DNA of 64,000 bases from Unio delphinus (lineage: Eukaryota > Mollusca > Bivalvia > Unionida > Unionidae), in NCBI GenBank assembly GCA_029339505.1, contig JAQISU010000097.1:6167001-6231000 (forward strand). Direction: 5' to 3'. Each line of letters begins with the position of its first letter. Position 1 is the first letter of the stretch. Shown here in pieces: positions 1 through 7,475 of this stretch. The notes under the pieces are model-generated. The model was not told the DNA's origin and made no database searches. It saw nothing but the letters and a program-made list of their open reading frames with translations. A program made the position numbers and the translations under genes.

Positions 1-645
1 CCTAAAACGTTTGTAATGACAGAATTGGCTAAAGGTTATTTTCCACACTTTTTTAATACCGAAGCCAATCAAAATGCCGTTCTACCCCATTTGCCTGAGG
101 CTGACGACTACGACCCCGACAACATGCGCACCGAACAACGAGAAGCTTTCTATGCTTGGTACCAGACTCACGCCTCGGACCCCTTTGATTTTCAAGAAGA
201 AATGTTAAAGTATTGTCGATCTGACGTGGACATTTTACGACGTTGTTGTGGAAAATTTCGAGAATTGTTCATGGAGTACGGAGGGATCGATCCTTTGAAA
301 GAAGCTTGTACCATTGCCAAATCATGTTCTTTAGTGTACCGAAAACGCTTTATGCCTGAAAATACTCTAGCGGTCATCAGTCCTCAAACGACAAACTTTG
401 TCAAACGTCAATACTCGGTCAAAGCCCTACGCTGGCTCCATTACTTGTGCGACAAGGAAGACAAATGGATCCAACACGCTCGCAACGGAGGAGGCGAAAA
501 GACCATTGGAACGTATTCGGTAGATGGCTGGGACTTAGAAAATCCTCAGATCGTGTACGAGTTTAACGGATGCCTATTTCACGATGCTTGTTTTTACAAC
601 GAACCATGGAAGACTTGTACCAGACCACGTGTCAGCGACGTTTGA
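1..645 (+). pseudogene. Polinton-type DNA polymerase B, upstream fragment (cut by window edge, frameshifted)
   Basis: This is the exonuclease-side part of a protein-primed family B DNA polymerase, which replicates the Polinton/Maverick genome. The frame is open from base 1, so the gene begins before the window. Seen: an Exo III-type motif (YCRSDVDILRRCC, about nt 211-249) and a conserved segment YEFNGCLFH (about nt 556-582) that introduces the polymerase part. The frame is lost near nt 600: homology continues one frame over, and a few residues that the family normally has there also seem to be missing. The last residues (about nt 603-645) are off-frame. I infer a mutated copy rather than an intron, because no GT...AG pair is needed and the gap is too short. 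The N-terminal exonuclease motifs lie outside the window. Confidence 0.85.
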
Positions 646-2186
646 AGTTAGAACAGCAAGGATACCAGGTGGTGGAAATGTGGGAACACGAGTACGATCA
701 GCGTTTGAAAACCGATCCCGAGTTTAAACGCATCGTAGAAAGTTACAAGATGGTGGACCCATTGAACCCTCGGGATAGTTTGTACGGAGGACGAACGAAT
801 GCTACTTGTTTGCTGTACCAATCGGATGAAGAGAAAGGAGAAGAAATCAAATACTTGGACGTGTGTTCGCTGTATCCTTACGTGTGCAAATATTGTCACT
901 TTCCCGTAGGGCATCCAGAATTGATGACAGAACACATTGACTTGGACCACATTCAACAGTACGAAGGATTGATCAAGTGTAAAGTCTTACCACCCACAGA
1001 CTTGTACCATCCCGTTTTACCTCACCATTGCCAAGGAAAACTGATGTTTCCTTTGTGTCGCACATGTGCCGAAACGTGCAACCAAGACCAACCTTGTCAT
1101 CACACTCAGGAAGAACGCGCCTTGACAGGAACGTGGGTGAGCGTGGAATTGTTTAAAGCTCTGGACCTGGGATATCAACTGTTAGAAGTGTACGAAATTT
1201 ACCACTTTCCCAAAACACAACAATACCGCAAGGGCGACGAGAGACAGAAAGGTATTTTTGCAGACTACGTAGATGCCTTTTTAACACTAAAACAAGAAGC
1301 TAGTGGCTATCCTTCCTGGTGTCACACTCCTGAAGACCAAAAGATATTCAAAGAAAAATATCGGGAGCAGGAAGGTATCACTTTAGACCACATCGAGAAA
1401 AATGAAGGAAGGCGATCGTTTGCCAAAGTGATGCTCAATTGTTTGTGGGGTAAAATGGCACAACGTCCGTCTTTACCCAAGACGGAGTATTTGTCCGAGA
1501 CATCTCGCTACTTCCAGATGATTCACGACCCAACCAAAGTCATGAAACACGTGGACGTCATTCGTGAGGACTTGATCTTAGTCAATTACGAAGAAGAACT
1601 AGACTTTGTAGAAGCCGACAAATTTGGAAATGTCATCATTGCGGCTTACGTGACAGCCCACGCTCGCTTAAAATTGTACGAAGTGTTAGAACTGTTAGGA
1701 GATCGCGTGTTGTATTTTGACACGGACAGTTGCATCTACATTCACCGACCGAACCAGTGTAACCCTGTCATCGAAGGAGACCGTTTAGGAGCCTGGACCG
1801 ATGAACATCCCGACGACAAGATTCTATGTTTTGCAAGTGGCGGTCCTAAAAATTACGGCTACGAATACCGAGACCCACAAGGAGAAATGCACACCGAATG
1901 TAAAGTGAAAGGATTGACTCTTAATTATCGCACCAGTCAAGTGGTGAACTTTGACGTACTACAAGAAGCCTTGCAGTCGGGACAGGATGAAACGTTTCAA
2001 GTGACTACCCACGAACCGCACAAGATTGTCCGTTTACCCACACACCAAATCGTTAGCCGACCTTTGGAAAAAGTCTACCAAATCGTGTACCAAAAGAGAG
2101 TACGACTTCCCAATCACTTTACTCTAACGTACGGTCACGTCGAAATTGAGCAGCATATAAAAAGGGACATCGTCCACGATCAATAG
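570..2186 (+). pseudogene. Polinton-type DNA polymerase B, palm/thumb part (second half of the frameshifted gene)
   Basis: This is the polymerase core of the same protein-primed PolB. Residues are numbered from the ATG at 570. The first 11 or so residues are off-frame; homology starts near nt 603. Motif A is DVCSLYP (residues 97-103, catalytic Asp97), motif B is KVMLNCLWGK (about 285-294) and motif C is YFDTDS (about 381-386, the two catalytic aspartates). A CxxC...CxxC-like cluster lies between A and B, in the region where protein-primed polymerases carry their TPR inserts. The palm motifs are intact, so decay is recent or confined to the break near 600. The BIR gene starts 36 nt after the stop, and that gene's TATA-like box lies inside this gene's 3' end. 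Confidence 0.88.
2156..2163 (+). promoter_or_regulatory. TATA-like box upstream of BIR gene
   Basis: The sequence is TATAAAAA, inside the 3' end of the polymerase gene and 66 nt before the BIR start codon. It belongs to a set of similar boxes ahead of genes in this element. Promoter function is inferred from the recurrence. Confidence 0.5.
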
Positions 2187-2221
2187 TTCATTTGTCACTA
2201 CAACGGCACAGCGACAAGAAG

Positions 2222-2887
2222 ATGAATCCATTTAAACAGACATCATTCAAATTTGGGGATTGTAAAACAAATGTACCTTCCCCGAGTGTGAAAAGTACTG
2301 GATGGATAAGACCCATGCATTGCAACGGAAGTTGTCCGGAAGGAAACTGTAAGTGTCCTTGCGGTATGCACTGTAATTGCGTTACAGAGTGCGATGGTGA
2401 ACCGTACGATTGCAGAGATGCCAGGCGCTGTGACATTAACGATTCAGCTGGATATCGTGGGAACTTTGCTATGACTACTACCCCTATATCTACCCTGGAA
2501 AGTGATGCTGTGCGTGTCAAACCTGAGGGATGCGAAAGCGGTGCGACACGTTATCGTGGACTCCTAGGAATTTCACCGTACCTACATCGAACAGAAGTGA
2601 GGAGAGTCGAATATTCGTTCCCGACGAGTTTGCCTGAATATTGTCATTTCAAAACTCGATTCCAAACCTTCAAAGATAAATGGCCAAAATATCTGCCTGG
2701 ACCAACTCCTGAAGAATTAGCCAGAGCCGGATTTTTCTACTTGGGCGAAGGGGATAAAGTCAAGTGTTTCAGTTGTGGTGTATCCATTTACGAGTGGGAA
2801 CAGAAAGATTCCGCTTACTTGGAACATGCTCGATGGTCTCCGAATTGTCAATACCTACCTTTAGTAGGACCTAGTGATTGGAAGTGA
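2222..2887 (+). CDS. BIR-domain (IAP-like) protein with Cys-rich N-terminal segment
   Basis: A 221-residue protein, started at the first ATG (2222) after the TATA-like box. A complete BIR domain fills the C-terminus (about residues 145-215). Its zinc ligands are Cys182, Cys185, His202 and Cys209, in the exact C-x2-C-x16-H-x6-C spacing, with the typical AGF, WE and HARWSP elements. BIR proteins bind caspases or IAP antagonists and often block apoptosis; that role here is inferred from the family. No RING finger follows. Residues 34-70 hold ten cysteines with C-x-C and C-x-x-x-C spacings (for example CKCPCGMHCNC), unlike other parts of the element and reminiscent of metal-binding peptides. The next gene starts 13 nt after the stop. 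It could be a captured host IAP fragment serving as a host-interaction gene. Confidence 0.88.
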   Translation: MNPFKQTSFKFGDCKTNVPSPSVKSTGWIRPMHCNGSCPEGNCKCPCGMHCNCVTECDGEPYDCRDARRCDINDSAGYRGNFAMTTTPISTLESDAVRVKPEGCESGATRYRGLLGISPYLHRTEVRRVEYSFPTSLPEYCHFKTRFQTFKDKWPKYLPGPTPEELARAGFFYLGEGDKVKCFSCGVSIYEWEQKDSAYLEHARWSPNCQYLPLVGPSDWK

Positions 2888-2899
2888 CACTACTGTTCC

Positions 2900-3286
2900 A
2901 TGTCATGTAACACACCTAGACCAGTATATAAACCCTCTCTAAAATATTATATTCAAGGATTACCACACGAATTGCAAGAGAAGATCTACAAGGACGTTTG
3001 GCAAGGTCTTGCTAAAGAAAAATCGCAATGGGTGACTGTAGAACTTTTGTGTCGTGAAATTCACAAGAGGCAAGTGACAAAAATTAACCAACGTGTTAGA
3101 TTTCTCTGGATTAAGGGTATTTTTTTGCTCTGTTACCAATTTACTACGTTTACCTCTGAAGATGCTTTGATCCTTCTTAACCGTTACCCTGAATGGCAGT
3201 GGGACGAAATTACACGTTATATTAATCACTTTCGCTTTTGGAGCAAATTTAATTCTATGTTTAATTCTGGATTGAATCTACACTGA
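2900..3286 (+). CDS. Small unknown element protein (128 aa)
   Basis: The ORF starts with ATG 13 nt after the BIR stop and is probably co-transcribed with it. I do not recognise the family. Residues 18-31 (GLPHELQEKIYKDV) have a weak F-box-like look (LPxEL...I), too short to call. The rest is helical and rich in Trp, Phe and Lys, with no signal peptide and no clear membrane segment. A box AGTATATAAA (2923-2932) lies just inside the ORF and may serve a downstream transcript. Nucleotides 2981-3003 are an exact 23-nt copy of 5545-5567 in the basic-protein gene, read in another frame. Supported as a gene by its tight packing between element genes. Confidence 0.55.
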   Translation: MSCNTPRPVYKPSLKYYIQGLPHELQEKIYKDVWQGLAKEKSQWVTVELLCREIHKRQVTKINQRVRFLWIKGIFLLCYQFTTFTSEDALILLNRYPEWQWDEITRYINHFRFWSKFNSMFNSGLNLH

Positions 3287-3306
3287 TAGTCTTCGACCTA
3301 AAGAAG

Positions 3307-3314
3307 TATAAAAG
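3307..3314 (+). promoter_or_regulatory. TATA-like box (AGTATAAAAG)
   Basis: TATAAAAG, 17 nt before the ATG at 3324. It matches the other boxes of this element, but the spacing to the start codon is shorter than the 46-70 nt seen at most genes. Either the leader is very short or a later start is used. Confidence 0.45.
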
Positions 3315-3323
3315 AGAACGGCT

Positions 3324-3542
3324 ATGCCACAACCTTTATCAGTTGTGATCCAACAGATTCCGTGGAAGGATATCAATGAGAAGATTCACACAGTGAAAGA
3401 TTACGAACACTTATTACAAGAACTATACCCTATGAATTGGGGTCGACGTGTAGTGTGTGTTTTAGTGACTTGCTTTCTGGGATTTCGTTTACCTGCCGAT
3501 TCCTTGTGGACACTTTACGAACACTACCTATCAAAAAAATAA
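3324..3542 (+). CDS. Small unknown element protein (72 aa)
   Basis: A short ORF directly after a TATA-like box. I do not recognise the family. It has a hydrophobic stretch (about residues 43-55, VVCVLVTCFLGFR) that is marginal as a membrane segment, and a charged C-terminus ending in two lysines. The next ORF begins 7 nt after its stop, as expected in a compact viral-type gene cluster. Support is context and spacing only. Confidence 0.4.
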   Translation: MPQPLSVVIQQIPWKDINEKIHTVKDYEHLLQELYPMNWGRRVVCVLVTCFLGFRLPADSLWTLYEHYLSKK

Positions 3543-3548
3543 GACAGT

Positions 3549-3797
3549 ATGGTGGTTCCTTTAAATGTCCACGAGAGACTTATTCTGTTCAAAGCCTTAC
3601 GCTTTCATCTGGATACGTCTCGACCTTTCCAAGAAAAAAAGATTCGTCAACTTTTACGTACGGAAGCAGTGTACGAAGATGTGTGTGTAGCTTGTGATTT
3701 ACACCCTCATTGGACAGATGTACGTCACTGGAAAAGTTGGGATTTTGAGGCTTGGACAACCGAAGCATCCCATTATGCCCAAGCGTTGTGTTCCTAA
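3549..3797 (+). CDS. Small unknown element protein (82 aa)
   Basis: The ORF starts with ATG 7 nt after the previous stop, and its 3' end overlaps the start of the membrane-protein gene at 3775 by 23 nt. The N-terminus is basic and helical; the C-terminal half is rich in Trp, His and Asp (CDLHPHWTDVRHWKSWDFEAW). No domain recognised. Considered real because it fits tightly between neighbours and has Leu/Arg-rich coding-like composition, but no homology is claimed. Confidence 0.4.
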   Translation: MVVPLNVHERLILFKALRFHLDTSRPFQEKKIRQLLRTEAVYEDVCVACDLHPHWTDVRHWKSWDFEAWTTEASHYAQALCS

Positions 3798-4134
3798 AAT
3801 TCATCGTCGTGTGAAAAAAGTCACTTTTAATCCTGTGTTAGTAACAGTACCAGAAGAAGAAGAAGAAAAAGAATCTATCACCCAAGACAATCCTTCTGTT
3901 CAAGACAGAACTGTCATGGACATTCCCCCACAAAGACCCTTTCGAGAAGACACCTATGTGACTGTACCCCCTGTAGAGACTATAAGAACATTACATACTA
4001 CCTCTAGGACACCTTCGTTACCCAAACCATTTTGTACAGGGAGTTGTTTATTTGCCACTTTGATCGTTTGCCTAGGTATTTTATCCCTGTATTTATCCAT
4101 TTGGCTTTTATGTTTTCGTGTTGTTCAAATTTAA
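3775..4134 (+). CDS. Single-pass membrane protein of the element (119 aa)
   Basis: The start was chosen at ATG 3775 (MPKRCVPKIH), the first Met followed by a well-formed protein; earlier in-frame starts lie inside the preceding gene. There is a basic N-terminus, an acidic run (residues 27-33, EEEEEKE), a Pro/Thr-rich linker, and one strong membrane segment at about residues 91-113 close to the C-terminus, giving a tail-anchored layout. Small one-span proteins are common in Polintons and adintoviruses, but I cannot assign a named family. A polyadenylation-type AATAAA (4146-4151) follows the stop by 11 nt, and the ATPase promoter box follows that. Confidence 0.6.
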   Translation: MPKRCVPKIHRRVKKVTFNPVLVTVPEEEEEKESITQDNPSVQDRTVMDIPPQRPFREDTYVTVPPVETIRTLHTTSRTPSLPKPFCTGSCLFATLIVCLGILSLYLSIWLLCFRVVQI

Positions 4135-4145
4135 ACATGCATTGA

Positions 4146-4151
4146 AATAAA
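4146..4151 (+). terminator. Candidate poly(A) signal AATAAA
   Basis: AATAAA lies 12 nt after the membrane-protein stop codon and just ahead of the next TATA-like box, consistent with the end of one transcript and the start of another. Function is inferred from position. Confidence 0.4.
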
Positions 4152-4167
4152 CGTGTCTTGAAAAAAG

Positions 4168-4175
4168 TATAAAAA
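4168..4175 (+). promoter_or_regulatory. TATA-like box upstream of packaging ATPase
   Basis: TATAAAAA, 59 nt before the ATPase start codon at 4227, in the same AGTATAAAA context as the boxes at 3307 and 5923. Confidence 0.5.
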
Positions 4176-4226
4176 CTTCTTGTCTTGTCTGTTTTTGTGT
4201 CAATACTGTCATACCACTACACGACT

Positions 4227-4958
4227 ATGGCTCACTCTACTCTTTCTACTACTCCTTCCTCCTCCACATTCAAAGTCATTGACGAACACTTAGATTCTGC
4301 TAGTTGGAAAGCCTTGTATCTTCGTCATCCTTTTAACATGTTAATTGCTGGACCGAGCGGTTCAGGCAAAACCGAGTTTGTCAAACGTTTGATCGAACAT
4401 AAACATCATTTGATCGATCGTCCACCTCAACGCATCGTGTGGTGTTACAAAGAGTGGCAATCGGCATACAGCCTCTTGCAAGAAAGTCAAGGTGATTCCA
4501 TTGTGTTTGTAGCAGGCATTCCTAAAGAAGACGAGGGGATCGTGTCTGACCCTAGTCAAACTCATTGGGTCATTTTTGACGACATGTTAGGAGAAGACGA
4601 AGAAGAAATTAAACTGTGGTTTACACGTAAAGGGCATCATCGTAATGCCAGTGTCATTTACATTACACAAAATTTATTTCAACAAAGTAAAGCCCATCGT
4701 ACCATTAGTCTCAATGCTCATTACGTGGTCTTGTTTAAAAGTCCTCGAGATAAATCACAAGTGCAAGTTTTAGCCAAACAGTTAGGAACACCTTGGCTAA
4801 CTCATGCGTACGATGATGCCACTCAAACGCCACACGCCTATTTACTCGTGGATTTAAAACCCACCACCCCTGATTATTTGCGATTTCGTACCGATTTGTT
4901 TCACGACTGGTGTCAAGACGGAGGACCTGTCGTGTACACGTCCTCCTCGTCGACATAA
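4227..4958 (+). CDS. FtsK/HerA-type (A32-like) genome packaging ATPase
   Basis: A 243-residue P-loop ATPase that in Polintons and related viruses is thought to pump DNA into the capsid. Walker A is GPSGSGKT (residues 42-49), Walker B is VIFDD (115-119), and a conserved segment NASVIYITQNLF (140-151) carries the polar sensor Gln148. The following HRTISLNAHYVVLFK stretch is characteristic of the Polinton ATPase family. The start at ATG 4227 is preferred over upstream non-ATG codons because it sits 59 nt after a TATA-like box. The length is normal for the family and no break is visible, so this is one of the best-preserved genes of the element. The C-terminal Ser/Thr tail is unremarkable. Confidence 0.92.
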   Translation: MAHSTLSTTPSSSTFKVIDEHLDSASWKALYLRHPFNMLIAGPSGSGKTEFVKRLIEHKHHLIDRPPQRIVWCYKEWQSAYSLLQESQGDSIVFVAGIPKEDEGIVSDPSQTHWVIFDDMLGEDEEEIKLWFTRKGHHRNASVIYITQNLFQQSKAHRTISLNAHYVVLFKSPRDKSQVQVLAKQLGTPWLTHAYDDATQTPHAYLLVDLKPTTPDYLRFRTDLFHDWCQDGGPVVYTSSSST

Positions 4959-4981
4959 CACTATGAACCACTAAAAAAATC

Positions 4982-4989
4982 TATAAAAA
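4982..4989 (+). promoter_or_regulatory. TATA-like box upstream of basic core-like protein
   Basis: TATAAAAA, 46 nt before the ATG at 5028 and 24 nt after the ATPase stop codon. Confidence 0.5.
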
Positions 4990-5027
4990 CCTTGGGTTAC
5001 TTTGACCTTGTCTCATACATCGTCAAC

Positions 5028-5927
5028 ATGACGTCCCTTCAGTCTCATCTTCCCATCAAATTGATTCGTGCCTTGTACGGCATCAGTCGCGAAAAAAATC
5101 CACAAATACGTGCTCACGTCTTAGAAGCCAGTCTTAAAGAAGTCTTACGATGGTTTACGGTGACAGCACGTCAAATACTGCAAGGCATCATTCACATTCC
5201 ACATCAAACCAAACGCTTTTTTGACAGAAACAAAGTAGCCTTGACGCAACTGGCCAATCCTCGCATCGACACTCACACCAAAAAGCAAATCATATTGAAA
5301 CCTGGAGGTAGTGGTTCTCTAGGAGGTGTCATCATTCGTTCCCTTTTAAAATGGGATCCCAATACTCCCAAAGTTCACTCCAAGAAGAAAACAAAAAAAG
5401 TCAAACAAACCCCTAAGAAAAAGAACAAGGGTGCCAAGACCAAAACACAGAAAAAGAAAAGTCCACAGACAAAAGCGGTCACCCGCAAGAAAGGCACTTC
5501 GGCCAGGACACAACCTTATCTTCGTCAACCACGACCTGTAAGAAAAGATCTACAAGGACGTTTGGCAGGGACTACGTTGCCAGTAGCCTCAGGGGCTGTC
5601 ACTTCTCCGTTGCGGGTGATGACAGCCAAACCCAATTTGACACCCGTTTTTCCTAATTTGATGAAACATTGGAAATCTGCGTCTCCCAAAACGTCTCCTC
5701 CACCGGAGACACCCTCGTCCACATTAGCGGCAGTAGCAGCTGCTCACAAAGTACCTGCCCCGAAAGTGAAAGTCCAAGAAAGATCTGGCATGTTAAAGAG
5801 TTTACTAGATTTGTCCAAACAAGAACTGTCCCGATTGAGTCCGTTGCGAACCCCTTCACGACGTGTGTTACCTGCCATGAAGTTGATACGACGCAAAGAT
5901 AATCAGTGGCGTCGCATTCCAGTATAA
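5028..5927 (+). CDS. Lys/Arg-rich core-like protein with GG motif (299 aa)
   Basis: The start is at ATG 5028, 46 nt after a TATA-like box. Residues 10-95 form a helical domain ending in KPGGSG. They align with the 140-residue protein at 6294 along their length: the L(Q/K)G-I element, a following HQ-K segment, a K-rich stretch, then GG. Residues 120-180 are almost pure Lys, Arg, Thr and Gln (KKKTKKVKQTPKKKNKG type), followed by a Pro/Ser/Ala-rich part and a basic C-terminus. The composition suggests a DNA-condensing virion core protein; this is inferred. The GG motif after a hydrophobic residue resembles sites cut by adenovirus-type proteases, but no protease gene is seen here. The TAA stop (5925-5927) is embedded in the next TATA-like box. 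Nucleotides 5545-5567 duplicate 2981-3003 exactly. Confidence 0.7.
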   Translation: MTSLQSHLPIKLIRALYGISREKNPQIRAHVLEASLKEVLRWFTVTARQILQGIIHIPHQTKRFFDRNKVALTQLANPRIDTHTKKQIILKPGGSGSLGGVIIRSLLKWDPNTPKVHSKKKTKKVKQTPKKKNKGAKTKTQKKKSPQTKAVTRKKGTSARTQPYLRQPRPVRKDLQGRLAGTTLPVASGAVTSPLRVMTAKPNLTPVFPNLMKHWKSASPKTSPPPETPSSTLAAVAAAHKVPAPKVKVQERSGMLKSLLDLSKQELSRLSPLRTPSRRVLPAMKLIRRKDNQWRRIPV

Positions 5928-5930
5928 AAA
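5923..5930 (+). promoter_or_regulatory. TATA-like box overlapping upstream stop codon
   Basis: TATAAAAA in AGTATAAAA context. Its third to fifth bases are the TAA stop of the preceding gene. The next ATG (5993) is 70 nt downstream. Confidence 0.5.
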
Positions 5931-5992
5931 TATGACTTGAAGACCACGACGTCAATCAGTATTTTTTCTGTACCACTACTGAACACTCAAGA

Positions 5993-6217
5993 ATGACTCC
6001 TCAAAAACGTGCATACCATCACTACCCTCGATTTTCTGCTGCCCAAAAAGGAGCTGGAAAAAGAGAATCTCGTCATCGTACCAAAGGCTTAAAAACCAAA
6101 CATCGACGTCATCCCTTTCAAAGACGTAGTCGTTTAAAGAAAAAGAAGAGACACCAAAAAGGAGGATCCTTTGACAATTTTGGGAAACACATTGTTACCT
6201 TTTTGACGAAGCGGTAG
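5993..6217 (+). CDS. Small basic protein with QKGGS motif (74 aa)
   Basis: A very basic, His/Arg/Lys-rich protein (about 40 percent basic over residues 1-55), followed by HQKGGS (residues 55-60) and a short amphipathic tail (FDNFGKHIVTFLTKR). The layout of basic peptide, Gly-Gly site and amphipathic helix resembles small core or membrane-active precursor proteins of adenovirus-like capsids; the comparison is an inference from layout, not from sequence identity. It lies between two other basic proteins with GG motifs. The ATG was chosen as the first after the TATA-like box. No signal peptide. Confidence 0.6.
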   Translation: MTPQKRAYHHYPRFSAAQKGAGKRESRHRTKGLKTKHRRHPFQRRSRLKKKKRHQKGGSFDNFGKHIVTFLTKR

Positions 6218-6231
6218 TTCCCCAAAAAGTA

Positions 6232-6239
6232 GATAAAAG
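6232..6239 (+). promoter_or_regulatory. GATAAAAG promoter-like box
   Basis: GATAAAAG, 62 nt before the ATG at 6294 and 15 nt after the preceding stop. A G replaces the first T of the TATA form, as also seen at 6728. Confidence 0.4.
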
Positions 6240-6293
6240 AGAGTGTGTACCAAGTCATTGACACCAGTGATATTGTGAAACGAACAAGCAAAG

Positions 6294-6716
6294 ATGTCAC
6301 CTCGCAGAAAACATTCACTCCCCAAGGGAAAGAAAAGGAAAGGACTACCTCCTCGTTTAGCCAAACACGGAGACGTGTTGTCTGTCCTGTCCAAAGCCTC
6401 TCCACTCATGCGAAAACAAATCATTAAAGCGGCCTCCAAAGATGTCATCGATACCGTGTGCGAATGTTGTTTGAATGTCTTGAAAGGCACGATACCTTTG
6501 TCTCCACACCAGAAAAAATGCTTAGCCAAACATCGACACGTTCTTCGTCAAATGGTTCAAAAGAAAATACCCATTCGTCAAAAGAAAAAGATGTTGGTGC
6601 AACGCGGAGGATTTTTTCCCTTTCTTATTCCTATGTTGACAGGATTAGCAAAAGCCGGCGCAAGTTTATTGCCAGGTATGATACAAGGGTTGCAACGAGG
6701 AGTCCCCCAAAGTTGA
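6294..6716 (+). CDS. Conserved Polinton small core-like protein with QRGG motif (140 aa)
   Basis: The basic N-terminus (residues 1-20) is followed by a helical domain (26-100) with three cysteines (CECCLNVLKG, 56-65). Then comes a Lys-rich segment, LVQRGGFF (101-108), and a hydrophobic Gly/Leu-rich tail (108-131) able to sit in or on a membrane. I recognise the overall pattern as a small protein that recurs next to the ATPase and integrase in animal Polintons. Function is not established; a capsid-associated role released by cleavage at Gly-Gly is plausible. Residues 26-106 are paralogous to residues 10-95 of the protein at 5028. A GATAAAAG box precedes it and no break is visible. Confidence 0.72.
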   Translation: MSPRRKHSLPKGKKRKGLPPRLAKHGDVLSVLSKASPLMRKQIIKAASKDVIDTVCECCLNVLKGTIPLSPHQKKCLAKHRHVLRQMVQKKIPIRQKKKMLVQRGGFFPFLIPMLTGLAKAGASLLPGMIQGLQRGVPQS

Positions 6717-6727
6717 TCCTTCCAGAA

Positions 6728-6735
6728 GATAAAAG
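6728..6735 (+). promoter_or_regulatory. GATAAAAG promoter-like box
   Basis: GATAAAAG, 14 nt before one in-frame ATG (6742) and 53 nt before a second (6781). The usual 46-70 nt spacing in this element favours the second as the true start. Confidence 0.4.
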
Positions 6736-6780
6736 GGATCCATGGAGCACCACGATCTCAGACGTAACCTTTGGAAGCCC

Positions 6781-7467
6781 ATGGAAGGACGAAAACTGAC
6801 TTTGGTTCCTTACAAACGATGGATGGAATACCATCGTTGGCAAGAACAACGTACCCCCCATTTACCACCCAATCCTGATTTGAACGAGATGTCCCAATTA
6901 CAACACGAATTGCAATCCTTGATGCATCGCCACGATTTGTCCGAAACCGAAAAATCGCAAAAGTACGGTCAACTTCTGCAACGACTACAACTCTTTCATC
7001 GAAAAGCTGTGGAACAAACAGCTCTACCCACACTGTCCGATTTGAAGGCACTAATGAATAATCCGTCGACTTTACCCTCTACAGCAGCCAAAACAGACGT
7101 CACCCCACCATTACTCAAGGAAGAAAAAGAACCCCATGATCTCTTTCAAACACCCACTGCTACTCCCATTCAGTGTAAGATTGCCGCTTCCTTATTGACC
7201 CCTTCTCCCACGCCCCAACGAGAAGAACTCAAAACTTGGGTTAAAAAGATGATGGCTACTCCTGCTTCAACAGAAGTGAAAAAGAAAGAAAGGAAACCAG
7301 AGGTGAGAAAAGAAAAGAAGACCAAAGCTATCTCATTACCTCCGCCACCACCACCAGTACCCTCGACGTCAACTCCTGTGGCACATCGGACACGTGAAAC
7401 CGTTTCCAAACAACCCCCATTTCGTCCCACCCAAAGCAATATCCTCGAAGAGTGGGTCACTTATTAA
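6781..7467 (+). CDS. Conserved Polinton protein with LVPYxRW start and Pro-rich tail (228 aa)
   Basis: The start is placed at ATG 6781 rather than 6742. The conserved N-terminal block LTLVPYKRW then begins at residue 5, and the distance to the promoter box fits the other genes. The N-terminal third (about residues 30-80) is predicted helical and charged (SETEKSQKYGQLLQRLQLFHRKA). The middle is Thr/Pro-rich and the C-terminal third holds basic stretches and a run of prolines (PPPPPPVP). Proteins with this LVP block recur in animal Polintons beside the integrase; their function is unknown and a structural or assembly role is a guess. The same protein is recognisable, decayed, at 49178-49560. 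The integrase starts 8 nt after the stop. Confidence 0.7.
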   Translation: MEGRKLTLVPYKRWMEYHRWQEQRTPHLPPNPDLNEMSQLQHELQSLMHRHDLSETEKSQKYGQLLQRLQLFHRKAVEQTALPTLSDLKALMNNPSTLPSTAAKTDVTPPLLKEEKEPHDLFQTPTATPIQCKIAASLLTPSPTPQREELKTWVKKMMATPASTEVKKKERKPEVRKEKKTKAISLPPPPPPVPSTSTPVAHRTRETVSKQPPFRPTQSNILEEWVTY

Positions 7468-7475
7468 CCTTAACC

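Noticed and set aside
3437..3697. ORF overlapping the small genes at 3324 and 3549
   Set aside because: It has no ATG start, overlaps two better ORFs and fits no spacing pattern.
6742..6780. Upstream ATG for the LVP protein
   Set aside because: It lies only 14 nt after the promoter-like box and the conserved N-terminal block begins after the second Met at 6781.
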